Part shown: positions 1 to 11,474 of the stretch, piece after piece
How the letters are laid out: every line of letters begins with the position of its first letter
Numbering within the stretch: the first letter of the stretch is position 1
DNA from: Orientallactaga sibirica
Taxonomy: Eukaryota > Chordata > Mammalia > Rodentia > Dipodidae
DNA length: 64,000 nt
Direction of reading: 5' to 3'
Assembly (NCBI GenBank): GCA_036365145.1
Contig: JAEOAD010000029.1
Location: 22,057,001 to 22,121,000 of the forward strand
Position numbers and translations under genes: made by a program
Notes under the pieces: model-generated
Database searches by the model: none
What the model was told of the DNA's origin: nothing
The model's input: only the letters and a program-made list of their open reading frames with translations

Positions 1-560
1 AATTAGTGTAGGATTTTCAGGGATCATTAGCCTAAGAGAGGGCCACTTTTCCTGGGAGTAGAGGGGGCAGTTATTCTTGGCTGAGTATGATCTCTGTGGG
101 AGAGTTCTTCTTGGTTACAAATCTCTGGAGCAATTTCCTAAAATATCAATTATATTCAGTGATATGTTTTGCAAACTTTTGGAATCAGGTGTTTGCAATG
201 GTTCCCTCTGCTCAGTGGTTTAGATAAAACATGCTGATGAAAGTAGCCAGATTCTTCGAAGGTAGATTTTTAAGGAAGAAGGTTAGGAAGCTAAAGAAAA
301 GAACAATGAAATTAAACCTCAAGGTATCAGACACTGGCAGACTTCATGGTTGGATCTAAAATATGTTTGATGATGTGATGGGCAGAGCCATTTGGGCTAT
401 AAAAACAGAAGCCTGGTGCACTAATGGTGGAAAGGGATTTGATCGCAATTACTCTTAATGTGTGTTTGCTCATCTGAGTGGCCAGTGTTTAGAGGATTCT
501 CAGTTTGCTACAGAGAAAGGCGTGCAGTGCAGAGAATCTGGTAGGTCCAGGCTGAATGAG
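1..560. other. unannotated unique sequence
   Basis: I see no recognisable repeat, exon or RNA here. The sequence is AT-rich mixed DNA with frequent stops in all frames. It may contain very old, unrecognisable repeat remnants. Confidence 0.5.
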
Positions 561-564
561 AACG

Positions 565-690
565 AACTCAGCTTCTGTTCCCTCTCCTCTCTCTGGGCCT
601 CTGTTTCCAAATGAATAAAATCAGAATAATAACATCTGCCCCTTTGCCACCCAGGGGTGTTTTGAAAGCAGTGCAATTTAAGAGATGGGA
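565..690 (+). repeat. MIR SINE fragment
   Basis: The order 'cctctgtttcc', 'aataaaatcagaataataac' and then 'gggtgttttgaa' matches the 3' half of the ancient mammalian MIR element (cctcagtttcctcatctgtaaaatggg, followed by ggttgttgtgagg in the family). It is heavily diverged, as expected for an element older than the placental radiation. Boundaries are approximate. Confidence 0.6.
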
Positions 691-719
691 TAATAATGGG
701 CCAAATGTAAAGTTGTATG

Positions 720-1710
720 CATGATTTGTGCAACTGGTAGCCAACTCAGAACCCCAGAAATGTTACAGAAAATAGTGCCAGTAAAACCCACAAGAATCAC
801 AAGTCCAAGTTATAGGACTGATGTGCCAAGTACAAGTAGTTTCCTGTTCTTGATTTCTTTTCTGTCAGCTAAGACAGACCTGGGCTGTGACTTTGTTGCA
901 TCTATGTGATTCTATAAGAGAGTTCCAAAGCTGATGATTGGTGTGTAGATCAGTTATGGACATAGAAAGCAGGCTTGGGAGTGTTCACTAAGCCACTTCT
1001 AAATGGAGAACAAAGCATCTCTAAAGGCCCTGTGTGTATTCCCCTACCATTGTGTTTTCACACTGGGAATTTCCTGCAAATGGAAACAGATATGCCAATT
1101 TAATCCTCAAGGCAATCAAACCATGTATGGAAATGGTTAAGAGAGTGCCTTCAACATGCAATGTACATATCAACAAAAGATTGCATCAGTTCATATCAAG
1201 ATGTGATTTCAAGACAGAATTAAGTGAACAAGAGATTTGGGGAGTGATGTCTATACATGATAAAGATGGAAAGCAGGTAAAGTTTGGGGGAGCACTGGAC
1301 CATGATGTCACTTTTATATTTGGATGAACAAAAGGGAAGATTATGGCCCAAAAGCCTTGAGTTGTTCTGACAAAGTCTCAGCCAGGGTGGAGGTACAGCC
1401 TGAGCAGAGTCCATCAGAGAGGTCCTGCATTAAACAGGAATGATAGGGCTTTAGTGCCATTGTCATGCTTGACTTCAGCAAAGTGACAATTTTAAGCTGT
1501 CAATCAGCTGTAGTCCTCACTGCAGGTTATCTTGAGGTAGATCTGAATACGACTTCCTTGGCTACAAAGGTATCAATGACAACTTCTATCCTCTATTCTT
1601 TTGGCTCCACGTTGCTACCTCCACACACCACTAGCAACAGGTGTCCTTGTTATAGGCCCAAGGGACCTACCATTTATTCAGTTATGCAACTAATGCATTG
1701 TGCTAATCAT
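720..1710. other. unannotated unique sequence
   Basis: No repeat family or gene is recognisable. The open frames here (the longest about 97 codons, 1034-1327) have no compositional or domain signal, and an opposite-strand frame of similar size overlaps one end, as expected by chance. Confidence 0.5.
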
Positions 1711-1714
1711 CAAT

Positions 1715-1945
1715 TACTACTTTCCTTGGGTTTTGATAAATGTTAGACACTGTGCTAACCATGACACCATAACATCACTTTGACCACTTCAATCCTGTGA
1801 TGAAACTACTGTGAAAAGTCCCTATTTTGTAGATAAAGCTCACAGGGATAAATAAATTGCTAAAAGTAACACACAAAGTAAGTCACAGAGTTTCTGTGCT
1901 AACCTGGATTAGTCTGGTCACTTGACTACTGTCTACCCAGTGCAC
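1715..1945 (-). repeat. MIR-family SINE (reverse)
   Basis: On the + strand the blocks 'gacactgtgctaaccatg', 'tttgtagataaagctcacag' and 'agtaagtcacagag' follow the order of a reverse-complemented MIR (gcactgtgctaagc; ttttacagatgaggaaactgaggc; agtaagtggcagag). It is strongly diverged. A MIR3 or L2 tail is the alternative. Confidence 0.6.
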
Positions 1946-2740
1946 ATCTACCAAGGTATTGGGTAGCCAAAGCACTATACTTGGCGCTTGAGCTGTCAGT
2001 GAACTTTTTGTGGAGGTAGAGCTGAGGTCTAATTTAAAATACTATAACATAGTTCAGTGTGGGATGCTCCCAGAGCACTGAGAGGACTTAAAAGATGAGA
2101 GCATTACCAATGCCATCAAAGGGAGCAGGGAGCTCTAGAAAGACCAAAGGATATTTACCAAATAACTGTGGTTCCAGAAAGAATCCACAGACCTTTGGCC
2201 ATGTCAGATTTTTGTGCTGTATGGTCTACTTAAGTTCTGCTGTTTCAAGACAAAATATGATGCCCAGGAAACCTATGAGTATTAAAACAGCCACTTTCAA
2301 GCAGTGTGTAGTTTGTGGGTCAGTTTCAAGGAATAGATCAATAAGTACAAATGCTTAACTCCCTAATGTTTCTGAAGTCTTTCCTATTTTTATAAACTGG
2401 AGCACACTTAAGGTAGCTACCATTATGGAGCAGTCTATACCATATTGTATTTTTCTTGAGTGGAAGAAACAGAGATAGAGTCACAAGTATTGCTCCAGAA
2501 ATTTCAGCTGGGTGTGTGTCAGCTACTCTTTTGCTTTAATATTATCTGCCATGTGTATATGGTTGCAGCATATGGCTGAAAATGTCTGTAGTAAAGAGAA
2601 GAAGGTCATACCGACACACTGCATGCATGTAACCACAGAGAAGAACTAAATGGAAGGGAACACAGCCTGTGAAGGGAGTTGCCTCAGTGAGGGTGAAGGG
2701 GTCTGGGACCTAGAGTGGGCATGGAGGGACTGTGAGCAAG
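1946..2740. other. unannotated unique sequence
   Basis: No recognisable repeat or exon. An 87-codon frame (2095-2358) has no recognisable domain or flanking splice support and is treated as chance. Confidence 0.5.
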
Positions 2741-2741
2741 T

Positions 2742-3056
2742 ACAGTCATCCTGCACTACCCATGGAGGATTGCTTCCTGGATCCCACAAGCACCTAAATC
2801 CCAGAGCTTCAAGTCTCCCTATAAAACGATAGAGTAGCTGCATATAACTGGTGTTTCCTTTACTATTTATTTTCTTTTAAGACAGAATTTCATTGTGTTC
2901 TGGAACTTGAGATCCTCCTGCTTTAGCCTTCAAAGTGCTAGGATTACAGGCATGTGTCACCATATCTGACCTCCTCTTACATACTTTAAATCATCTCTAG
3001 CTATCTAAAATATCTTATGCCATGGAAATTTTATGCAAATAGTTGATTAACTGTAA
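2742..3056 (+). mobile_element. Tigger-like DNA transposon, interrupted by a SINE
   Basis: From 2744 the sequence runs 'cagtcatcctgcactaccca', 'ggattgcttcctgga', 'cttcaagtctcc' and 'gcatataac', in the order of the terminal part of Tigger (Tc1/mariner superfamily; the family starts CAGTCGTCCCTCAGTATCC). After a B1-type SINE the same element resumes with 'atactttaaatcatctctag' and 'gcaaatagttgattaactg', which match the next part of the family. It is a non-coding remnant about 210 bp long without the insert. The transposase region is absent. The TIR on the other side was not found. Confidence 0.7.
2864..2972 (-). repeat. B1-type SINE, internally deleted
   Basis: On the + strand 'gacagaatttcattgtg', 'gatcctcctgctttagcctt' and 'gtgctaggattacaggcatg' are the reverse complement of a 7SL-derived B1. 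The middle (about 30-40 bp) is missing. It lies inside the Tigger-like element, so it inserted later. Confidence 0.7.
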
Positions 3057-3404
3057 GGAGTAGTGGAAAGTGAGAAAAATAAAAGTCTGTATATTGCTGC
3101 TAGTGACTAAGTTTGCCCTAGGCATTGGTTATCTGGTTATCTGCAGGTGGTATAGGACCACCTCATCAGAAGTCCTACTGTCTAGAAATAAACAGCAAGC
3201 CTGATTTGAACACACATGGTTACAGTGCTCTTGTACTTGGCAGTGTTTTCCCCCAATATAAAAATGCTTTTAATATATTAATAAAAACAGAAAAGCCATA
3301 CATGAAAATGACAAGAAGATATAAACAAAAATGACAGTTATAAGCCAGGGACAACTCCTGATTAATGGACTAATACAATTTGTGATTTAGATATATGAAA
3401 ATGA

Positions 3405-3569
3405 GCCAGGCATGGTGGTGTACTCCTTTAATTCCAGTACTTGGGTGGCTGAAGTAGGAGAAGCACCATGAGTCTGAGGTCACCCTGAGACTATATAGTG
3501 AATTCCTGGTCAGCCTGGGCTAGAGTGAGGACCTACCTCAAAAATCAAAAAAAAAAAAAAGTAAAAGAA
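3405..3569 (+). repeat. B1-type SINE with 12-bp target duplication
   Basis: It starts 'gccaggcatggtggtg', passes 'agactatatagtgaattc' and 'gggctagagtgag', and ends in an A-rich tail. Identical 12-bp direct repeats (atatgaaaatga) flank it at 3393-3404 and 3570-3581, marking an L1-driven insertion. Confidence 0.9.
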
Positions 3570-3596
3570 ATATGAAAATGATGTATCCATAAAAAT

Positions 3597-3790
3597 GTTT
3601 TTATTTATTTTTTTTATTTGACAGAGAGAGAAAGAATGGGTATGCCAGGTCCTCCAGCCACTGCAAATGAACTCCAGATGCATGCATCATCACCTTGTGC
3701 ATCTGGCTTACATGGGTCCCGGGGAATCAAACATGTGTCCTTTGACTTTGCAGTCAAATGCCTTAACCACTAAACCATCCCTCTAGCCCC
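3597..3790 (-). repeat. DIP-type (B2-superfamily) SINE
   Basis: Reverse orientation: T-rich tail, then GA-rich tract, 'gggtatgccagg', 'ccagccactgcaaatgaac', 'tgtgcatctggcttacatgg' and the tRNA-like head complement 'ccttaaccactaaaccatcc'. Full length for this family. Confidence 0.85.
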
Positions 3791-3798
3791 AGAAATTT

Positions 3799-3801
<3 letters not shown>

Positions 3802-3840
<39 letters not shown>

Positions 3841-3853
3841 CACACACACACAG
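3802..3853. repeat. (CA)n microsatellite
   Basis: An uninterrupted CA run, one 'tg' break, then more CA units. It directly follows the head end of the DIP-type SINE. Confidence 0.95.
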
Positions 3854-3859
3854 ATACGA

Positions 3860-5085
3860 GTGCAAGTAAAACTTAGTGAACACTACAAACAGGTATTACA
3901 TCATTGTCAATTTCCAGGTCTTAATAATGTATGTGGTCAGAATGATGTTGTCATTGACAAAAGCTAGGTGAAGGCTATGCATGAACTTGGTGTATGGTCT
4001 TAAAAAGTTCTTGTGGGTATAAGGTTATTTCAAAATAAAATGAAATGAAGAAGTAAGATGCTATCCACCTTCAAGTTAGGCCATTTTCACAGATTTTGTT
4101 GTTATTATTTGTTATGAGTGAATGTTGACTAAAAAGCCTAGCTCCCTAGTAGTGACAAGTCAGGCATGGAGTAGGGATTTATCCACCACTTCTAACTGTA
4201 GGCCTCCTATTGTTCCAGAGCACGTTTTTTCTTGTTGTTAAAGATGCTAAGTCTCTAAGAGGAGTCCTCCTAACAGGTCTTTGTGATGATTATGAAAGAA
4301 TCTAATGTAGTTTAGTTTTTTATTTTGCTGATCTATCTATAAATATGATGTCTATGGATGAGTAGGCTCAGCACTGGCTGTCAGATGAAACAGCTTGGAA
4401 GAAAAGACAGACATACTGCTATGGAAGGCTTCATGCTGGCATTCCTATCTGTTGGTCTAAACTTGCCCCTGCATGTAGGTGAAGAATGGGGTTCTTATTG
4501 CAAAGGCTTTGGGGAATGCCTCCCTTCTTGTTTCAAATCTTCTTTCATAGATCTTCAGTCCAGAGTATCCTTGCTTAAGATAGAAATGGCTCCTAGAGAG
4601 AAAGACACACTAATTCATTTGTACACGTTGTTTTGTTTTGTTTTTACAGACTAACCAAGAGCAAGTCTTAAAGCAGTATTCCTCTATCTGTTAATCTATC
4701 TGTTATTGTCTTATTGTGAATTAATTCTTTACATCTGTTTCAAGAAACAACTCTTGGCAACCCAAGATTATGATCAATTCTCTAGAATGGGAAGAAGGAG
4801 AGGATCAAGATCAGAACCCCCATATAGATAGCACCTTTAGTTGAAGTAGAGCTAAAATTAGTAGAATGCTGGTCGTGGTTAGGACTGAGTAGAGCATACA
4901 AGGATGAATAGCATTATTATACCCATTATTTTATATGTATCTAAAATTTTCTTTGAAAAAAAGGTGTTTTTTAAAGAAAATATGACAAGTCTATATCCTT
5001 CTGTATTCCCAGTGGATTATTGGATATTGTGACAATTTTCAGAAATATAAAATCATGACTATCATATGAACACAGAGATGAACAT
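3860..5085. other. unannotated unique sequence
   Basis: No repeat family recognised. One 98-codon frame (4358-4654) has no recognisable domain and no splice context. Confidence 0.45.
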
Positions 5086-5090
5086 ATAGC

Positions 5091-5670
5091 GTTATGGGTT
5101 AAATTGTGTCTCTCCATCTATAAAAGAGACAAGTTGAACACTTAGTTTCTCATTTCTTCTTTTGGAAATAAGACCTTATAGATATTAAAACACTTCACAT
5201 TATATCAAATTAAGATGAAGTCAGATGAATCCAAATCAAATATGACTGATGGCCGGGTTTGGTGGTGCACACCTTTAATGCCAGCACTCAGGAGGCAGAG
5301 GTAGGAGGATTGCTGTGTCTTTGAGGTCACCCTTAGACTACATAGTGAATTCCAGGTTAGTCTGGGCCAGAGTCAAATCACTGAAAAGCAAACAAACAAA
5401 AAAAAGAATAATTGAAAACACAGATATATAGACCCAGAGAAAGCACAGCCATATGAATACAGAGTTGAAGAATGGGCTTATGCTGTCACAAGCTAAGAAT
5501 CATCTGGGGATACCAGAACTAGTAGAGGCAAGGAAGGGTTTTTCCCTAGAAGGTCATTGGAGAACAATACCTTGATTGCAGTCCTCTGGCCTCCAGAGCT
5601 GTAAGAGGATACAGCTCTGTTGTGAAAGCTGCCCACTTGTGATACATTGTTACTTTAGCCTTTGATAAAT
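5091..5670 (+). mobile_element. MLT1-like MaLR solo LTR, interrupted by a B1
   Basis: The left part has 'gttaaattgtgtctctcc', 'ggaaataagaccttatag' and 'aattaagatgaagtcag', then a B1 insertion. The right part has 'cttgattgcagtcctctggc', 'ctccagagctgtaagagg' and 'tgtgatacattgttactt'. This order matches the MLT1/MaLR group (attgtgtcccccc; tttggaaatagggtctt; ttaagatgaggtca; agcctccagaactgtgag; gtggtattttgttat). It is an old, non-autonomous LTR with no internal region seen. Subfamily not assigned. Confidence 0.65.
5251..5408 (+). repeat. B1-type SINE inside the MLT1-like LTR
   Basis: It starts 'ggccgggtttggtggtgcac', continues 'cagcactcaggaggcagagg' and 'actacatagtgaattccagg', and ends in an (AAAC)/A tail. 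It splits the LTR described at 5091-5670. Confidence 0.9.
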
Positions 5671-6129
5671 ACTGCAAATATTATGGATTTCTTTTAAGTA
5701 ATGAATGAAGTAACTAACTGGAAATTATAACCTCTAAAGCAATACCAAAAAGCATAAATCTATAGTGAACACAAGAAAGTTGAATGCATAAATGAAAGGA
5801 AAACTAGTTTCTTCCACAGTAGGGCTGGGGTATGAGTTGATCTTTCCTGGACACAACATAGTTTGTATGTATATAGACAAAAAAATTTTGCATGGTTCTC
5901 AATTCATCCGTCCTATTGCATCAGTGTCAGATAACTATGAAGGGTGTCATCCAGACTTCTAGATCATGGAGGTTTTCCACTGGACAAAAGAATTCTTCCT
6001 TTATGACCAATCAAAACAATTTTATAATCTAGACTACAAATTTTCTCTTTAAAAGGAGAAATGAAAAGTAATAGAAAATTACATTTAAAACACATTGTAC
6101 TTACTGAATGTGTGGTATATGATTAAGCT

Positions 6130-6298
6130 TATCAGCTCAATGACCCTGTCTCCTTATTGGTAAAATGAGAATAATACAAGTAATGCCTGTCCATTAGATC
6201 ACAGTGAGGGTTAAATGAGACAACCATGAAAAGTTATTATAATGACAGGCTCAAAGTGTTCAATAAATAACTACTAGCATTGCTACTATTACCTTAAA
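6130..6298 (+). repeat. MIR SINE
   Basis: The blocks 'aatgaccctgtctcc', 'ttattggtaaaatgagaata', 'gagggttaaatgagaca' and 'gtgttcaataaataac' follow the MIR consensus order (tgaccttgggcaa; gtaaaatggggata; aggattaaatgag; gcgctcaataaatg). Diverged, with no target duplication seen. Confidence 0.8.
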
Positions 6299-6433
6299 GA
6301 ACGTTGGGAGAACTAACTGAAAGAATGAGACGGTGATTTGTACATTATCAGGTGACATGTAGCTACAGCTTGACCTCATCATTATATTACTGACTCTAGT
6401 GCAGGACTTGTTTTAAAATGAGAGGAAGATGGA

Positions 6434-6605
6434 GGGATTGGGGAGATGGTTCAGAGTTTAAGGGTGCTTACTTGCCAAATCTGCCTGTTTATTTTTTCTA
6501 TTCCTCAGCCATCCATTTAAAGCTGGACATGCATTTGGCATTCTTCTGCAGCAGCAAGAGACCCTGGCATGCCCTGGCATGTGCAAATAAATATTTGCTT
6601 TTAAG
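6434..6605 (+). repeat. DIP-type SINE, partly deleted
   Basis: Head 'gattggggagatggttcaga', tail region 'gcagcaagagaccctggcat' and A-rich end 'aaataaatatt'. The central 'tcgat...catctgg' section is short, so an internal deletion is likely. Confidence 0.7.
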
Positions 6606-6609
6606 ATGA

Positions 6610-8295
6610 CAGGCTCAAGTGGAACAGTTCTATAGGAGGCAGGGGTTCTGAGAGTTAGAGGAAATGTAAGAGTGAGAAGAGGGGTCTGGAGGAAGGAGGC
6701 AGGGCTAGGAGAGATGGACCAATGCCAATGGATGGCCACTGTGCACTTGTGCGAAGGGCTATCTCTCCTACAGACTCCAGTGTGGTGTAATGACTGCCTT
6801 GGTCAATGTGACCACACTCTGACCCAGCTTTTAAGCCTTTTTTGAAAGTCCCTCAATCAACTCCAACTCCATCTATTCTACCCTGAGAACTCATATCTGC
6901 GGGCAGGCAGAGGCAGAAAGGGGTATCTCTTGGATATACAAGACAAGTGCCACAAAGGTTGCCTCATAATTCAACCCCTGCACCATCCCGTTTGGGATGC
7001 CATTCTGTTCTCTTCATTATCTCATTCAAAAGAGCACTTCTGTCAAAAAAGCAACCACTACCAATTTGCCTTTCCTGATGTGCTTTTAAGCCATGTTTGT
7101 GTCATTTTCTCTGGGCCTGAAATGGTTCCTCAGATTTCCCCCCTGAAGGAGTTTACAGACATTGTACAAAGAAATTAATTAAGTAGGTTTTCCATTTGCA
7201 CAGTTTTAATGAATAAATGATGTTCCTATTTGTTTATCTGCTTTCTAATTATAACACAATTCAAAGCATCGTGGTTTCTTGCATTCTGACAATGTTATTG
7301 CCACAGTGTTATTGCTGTTCTCACAGTGCAGGTAATATTATTTTTTTAGATAGATGCCAGGTGCAGTATTCCATATTTATTAAAGTGTGATCTGCATATT
7401 TTTTTTTCTTTTCATGTATCACTTATCTGTACAAGTGTAGGTAGTTAAATATAATGCTGAGCTTTAAAAAGCCTGGAAAGGTTTCAGAGACAGCTTGAGG
7501 ATTTATGGTCTGCCTGAAGGATCAGGCCTGTAGGATTCAATTCATGGCCTGCAGGGAGAAGTCTGGGCTAAGGAACTCAGCTACCTGAACCACACCTCAC
7601 CACTACCAGTGGCCAAGAAGTTAAATCCCCAACAAGGAAGATTGAGAAATGGAGAAAGATGTCAGAAGCTCAAAGACCAGACGCTCCTAGGAAACAGCAC
7701 AGAGATCCAAACAGGAAGACTATGGACAGGAGACAGAGCTGCTTCTTCCTCTGCTTTAGAGCTTGCACTGTGGATTATCCAAAAACCCACAGGTTTCTGT
7801 TATAGCTGGAGTTCAGGGGGTCTGAAGAGAGTTCTTGTTATAACTGAGATATGGGGAGAGGAGGAAGATCTCTTTCTTCATTCTCTCATTGCAATAGGAA
7901 AGTGTTTCAGCCAAGAGAGAGTTGTCTATTTTGACCTCAGATTAACACTTGAAAACCATCCAGCTTAATGACTGATTATTGACCACTTGTAGTATACCTT
8001 CCATGGGAACTCCAAACACAATGAGCATGAAGAGCCTGGGGCCCAGGAATAGCACCAGCTGCTGGGGGTTCAGAGAAAGAAGAGATGGTCCTGTCCTTGA
8101 GATGTTTACTGAGAAAGCTGAAGAAGTTATACAAAATGGGATCTGTTATCTGACAAGACACATACAGTATTCTCAGAAACCTATTGCAGACTAAAGATGT
8201 AAAGGAGAAGTGTTTTACTCTGCACTCAGTCTGACAGATTGGGGCTTGGGGCTGTCAAAAAGAAAGCTCTAGGCAATGGAATTATGACTTAGTAT
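6610..8295. other. unannotated unique sequence
   Basis: No repeat or gene recognised. The 119-codon frame at 7609-7968 was read through: no domain, no hydrophobic segment, no neighbouring exon signals. Confidence 0.45.
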
Positions 8296-8300
8296 AAAGA

Positions 8301-8679
8301 TGCTGCCATCCTTTGGGTCTGAAATGTCTCAGGAACACTCATGTACTCAAAGCTTGATCACCAGCTGATGGCACTGTTGGGAGGCTAAAAGTTCAGAAGG
8401 AAGATCCTACTTAGAGGAAATAACTGGAGTCCTTAGAGGGGGATATTGAGACCTTGCTCCTTCCACCCATTCACCTGCCTCTCTTTTAGTGTCTGTGAAG
8501 TGAGAAGCTTGATTCTATGATGTCTTCCACCATGATGTTCTGCCTCTTCTCAGGCCCATAGCAGTACTCTCAACGGCCCTTGGACTAATCCCTCTCAAAC
8601 TGTGAGCTAACGCAATTTTGTTTCTGTTTTAAGTTGACTTTCTCGGGTATCTTATCACAGAACTTTTAGCTAACTAACA
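8301..8679 (+). mobile_element. MaLR-type (MT/ORR1-like) LTR
   Basis: The left end has 'gggtctgaaatgtctcagga' and 'gatcaccagctgatggcac'. The right end has 'tcaaactgtgagctaacgca' and 'ctcgggtatcttatcacag', and closes 'taactaaca'. In MaLR LTRs the same positions read 'ctgtgagccaaataaa...ggtattttgtcacag...gactaaca'. The usual AATAAA is degenerate. No clear target duplication. Confidence 0.6.
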
Positions 8680-8689
8680 TAGATATACT

Positions 8690-9365
8690 TTAAAACTGCC
8701 AGAGGTCCTCAAAGAGAAGAAACTCTGTGGGAATGTGATGAATTCCCTATAAAAGAATGCAATAAAATATCTGATGAGAATAATTTGATAGGATTCTTGA
8801 AATAAAAGTGAATTAGCAAGATGATCTTTAAAATGGCCTGTAATTCCTGAAAAAAAAAAAAATGAGGCCTTATGGACCAGCCAGTAAGGAAAAGCTCCTT
8901 CAGGAAATGGGGACCAGCTTAAGATCTCATTAGTTTATGTTAGTCAAGTGAGGATCAGTGGGCGATAGTTGTGAGCGGTGGACTGGAAATAGGAGCTGGG
9001 ACTCACTCATACTCTTATACAAAGAAATTCACCAGATAGATTTGGAATAGCCTGCTTTGGCCCTTTTTCTGTGCTCTAGCCATTCAGAAAACTAGGCATT
9101 TTTATTGAGAGTTCTATTTTTTTTCCTGACACTCAAACATTCCAGTACTAGGATATTGGACCAGAATGTATTATGAATAATGTGTTCTAGGCTAGTGCCT
9201 CATGCCATTTTGCTGGGGAATGCATTCTCTGCTCCAGTGTGGCTTGGAGGATTAGCTATGTCATCTGCAGCCATCCTGGTAACATATGGGCTGATTCAAC
9301 CCAGTTTTATGTTAGGCTTAGAGAAGAGAGGAAATTACATATGGACAATCAAAAAAAAAATCATG
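8690..9365. other. unannotated unique sequence
   Basis: AT-rich, with one short A run near 8852. No repeat or exon recognised. Confidence 0.45.
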
Positions 9366-9367
9366 CC

Positions 9368-9677
9368 TGAGGAGATGGCACAATGGCTAAAGTGTTTATC
9401 ATGCATGTGCGAGTTCCTGAGTTTGGTCCCTCAGAACCCACCTACGAGCCAAGTGCTGTGGAAAGCATCTGCAATCCTACCGACCTACAGCGAGAAGGGA
9501 GGAAACAGGAAGATCTACCAGAAGCTCATGGACCAACTGCTCTGGTGTACATAGAAGTAAACAGTGAGAGACCCTGGTTCAAACAAGGTCCAACACCTGA
9601 AGTAGTCCTCTGACCTCCACACACATTCCATGACACACCTGCACCCACATCTACACACATAAATAAATAAAGTTATG
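9368..9677 (+). repeat. B4-like composite SINE
   Basis: A tRNA-like head ('gaggagatggcacaatggct', 'gtttggtccctcagaac') is followed by a B1-like middle ('gtaaacagtgagagaccct') and the tail 'ctctgacctccacacacatt'. This head-B1-CA-tail arrangement is typical of rodent B4/RSINE elements. Ends 'ataaataaataaag'. Confidence 0.65.
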
Positions 9678-9736
9678 TGGGGATCCACTTAGACCATGGA
9701 AGTATTATAGACCACAATATTAAAAAAAATTTTGAG

Positions 9737-9880
9737 GGCCTGTCATAGTGGCACATGCCTTTAATCCTAGCACTCAGGATGCAGAGTTCAAGGCCACCTT
9801 TAGGCTACATAGTGAATTCCAGGTCAGCCTGGGCTAGACAGAGACCCTACCTTGAACACCCCTCCCAAAAAAAAAACATT
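9737..9880 (+). repeat. B1-type SINE with internal deletion
   Basis: 'gcacatgcctttaatcctag' and 'ggctacatagtgaattccag' identify it. The stretch between 'actcagga' and 'gagttcaagg' is shortened by about 20 bp relative to neighbours. Confidence 0.85.
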
Positions 9881-9934
9881 GATGTAAAAAATAAAAAAAT
9901 ATATTTATTTATATAAATTAACAGGAAAATGATT

Positions 9935-10870
9935 TTTTTCATTAAGTAGGAACTTTGTATGGACACATCATATGTTTGTTCCTATCCTTCTCATACTCCC
10001 TTCCCCCATTCCACCTCAGTGGGATTGCTGGTATTCACCATGGGGTTGTGGGTTATGAGTTGTGAGAGCAGCAGTCAGTCATTGTTGTGTGTGTGTGGGG
10101 GGGTGCCTCTGGATATTCCCTCCACCCTGTGGCTCTTACAGTCTTTCTGCCCCTCTTCTGTAAAATTCTCTGAGCCATGGTGGGTGTGCTTTAAGTCTTC
10201 TTTCGTGTTACATTCTCAGCAGCTTCTGGATTTCTGCTTTGGTGTGTGTTGCCTGTCCTCAGTGTCTGTTTCCATCACCCTGGCACAGGTTGTCAGGCTT
10301 GCCATGGAAGCAGCACTCTTGCTCATCTCAACAATTCCTCTTTGGGTCACCTGGGCCCTAGCTGCTGTGCAAGGTTGGTTCATCTCCTGCCAAGGAGTTG
10401 GCTATCTTGTCTTGTTGCTAGATTTTGGTTCTTGTTGCCTTCTGAAAAAGAAAAACAAATTTTCCAATGGAGAGTGCAATCAACATAGGTTAAAGGGGAT
10501 AAACATTGTTAATTTAGAGAGATTTTGATGGAGGTAGCCTCTCTTTTGGACAAAACCTAGTGGGAGCTTCTCAATGGAGTCCATCATTATCTCCCAGTTT
10601 CTAGTTTCAGCTCTGAGTTCCTTTCCACTGAGCAGATCTCCTAGACAATCAGAAAGCCATTGATTACCCACATAGGCTGGGTGCCACCCTTGTACAGGTG
10701 TATATATCTTATCAGACTTGTTGCTTTAGTATAGCAGTGCCCCCTTCTTGCTCACAACATTGTTGGTCATTTTTCCTCAGCACCTCATGTAGGGCTTTCC
10801 AGCACTATCTGGGCTAACCACCTGGGAAGTGGCTTTCTTCAGATTTCAGCTGGATCTCTTGATGTTTGGT
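9935..10870 (-). mobile_element. L1-like 3' untranslated-region fragment
   Basis: The block 'aactttgtatggacacatca', 'gggttatgagttgtga', 'ccctgtggctcttaca' and 'tctggatttctg' recurs at 38020-38400, which proves a dispersed repeat. The reversed reading has the character of a rodent L1 3' end (short tail after a C/A-poor UTR), hence the - call. A 189-codon open frame crosses it (9959-10528) but follows no known L1 ORF and is not annotated as a gene. Family and the right boundary are uncertain. Confidence 0.5.
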
Positions 10871-11418
10871 GTCAGCAGCATCCCACAATTTTTTAATCAT
10901 ATTAAACTGCGTCTGTATCTTGCACTACAGAAGAGGAACTGAACATTTCACCCAGTATCAACAGAGCTTGGAAAAACAACCTTTGGTTTTGTTGATGGTT
11001 GTAAACATGTGCTCTGAAGTACTATTGCTGGGAGCTGAAGGCTGGCCTATGACATAGCCTCCCTTTGCCTAAGTTGTCTCACCTACTAATGGGACATAGA
11101 AGTAACAGAGCCATCTTGATCAGCCTGCTCTGAGGATTCCACCTATTAGTACACACCAAGCACACAGACAAGACCAGGGCATACACTCATCATTACATCA
11201 TTATAGACATCATGACAGGGCAGGATTCCTCCTTCTACTCAGTGTGAGCTTCTTGCAGACAGAGGCCATAAACTTCTGTGGGCACCCTCACAATTACACA
11301 GCCCAAAGCCGGCTTGGTACATACAGTGTGTGTGGGTTAAGAGAACAGGCTTCAGTGTCATGTCCTTGGCATCCCAGCGTCCAGAGACTGAGGTGGGAGG
11401 TTGTAAGTTACTGAAGCC
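10871..11418. other. possible continuation of L1-like sequence
   Basis: No clear family marks. It ends with a short B1-like piece ('cagagactgaggtgggagg', near 11385) just before an A-rich tract. Confidence 0.3.
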
Positions 11419-11423
11419 AAAAG

Positions 11424-11474
<51 letters not shown>

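Noticed and set aside
7609..7968. 119-codon open frame
   Set aside because: Read through for domains and none found. The flanks are not exon-like.
9959..10528. 189-codon open frame
   Set aside because: It lies in a block repeated at 38020-38400, where the frame is broken. The predicted protein matches no L1 or cellular protein I know, so it is repeat-derived chance.
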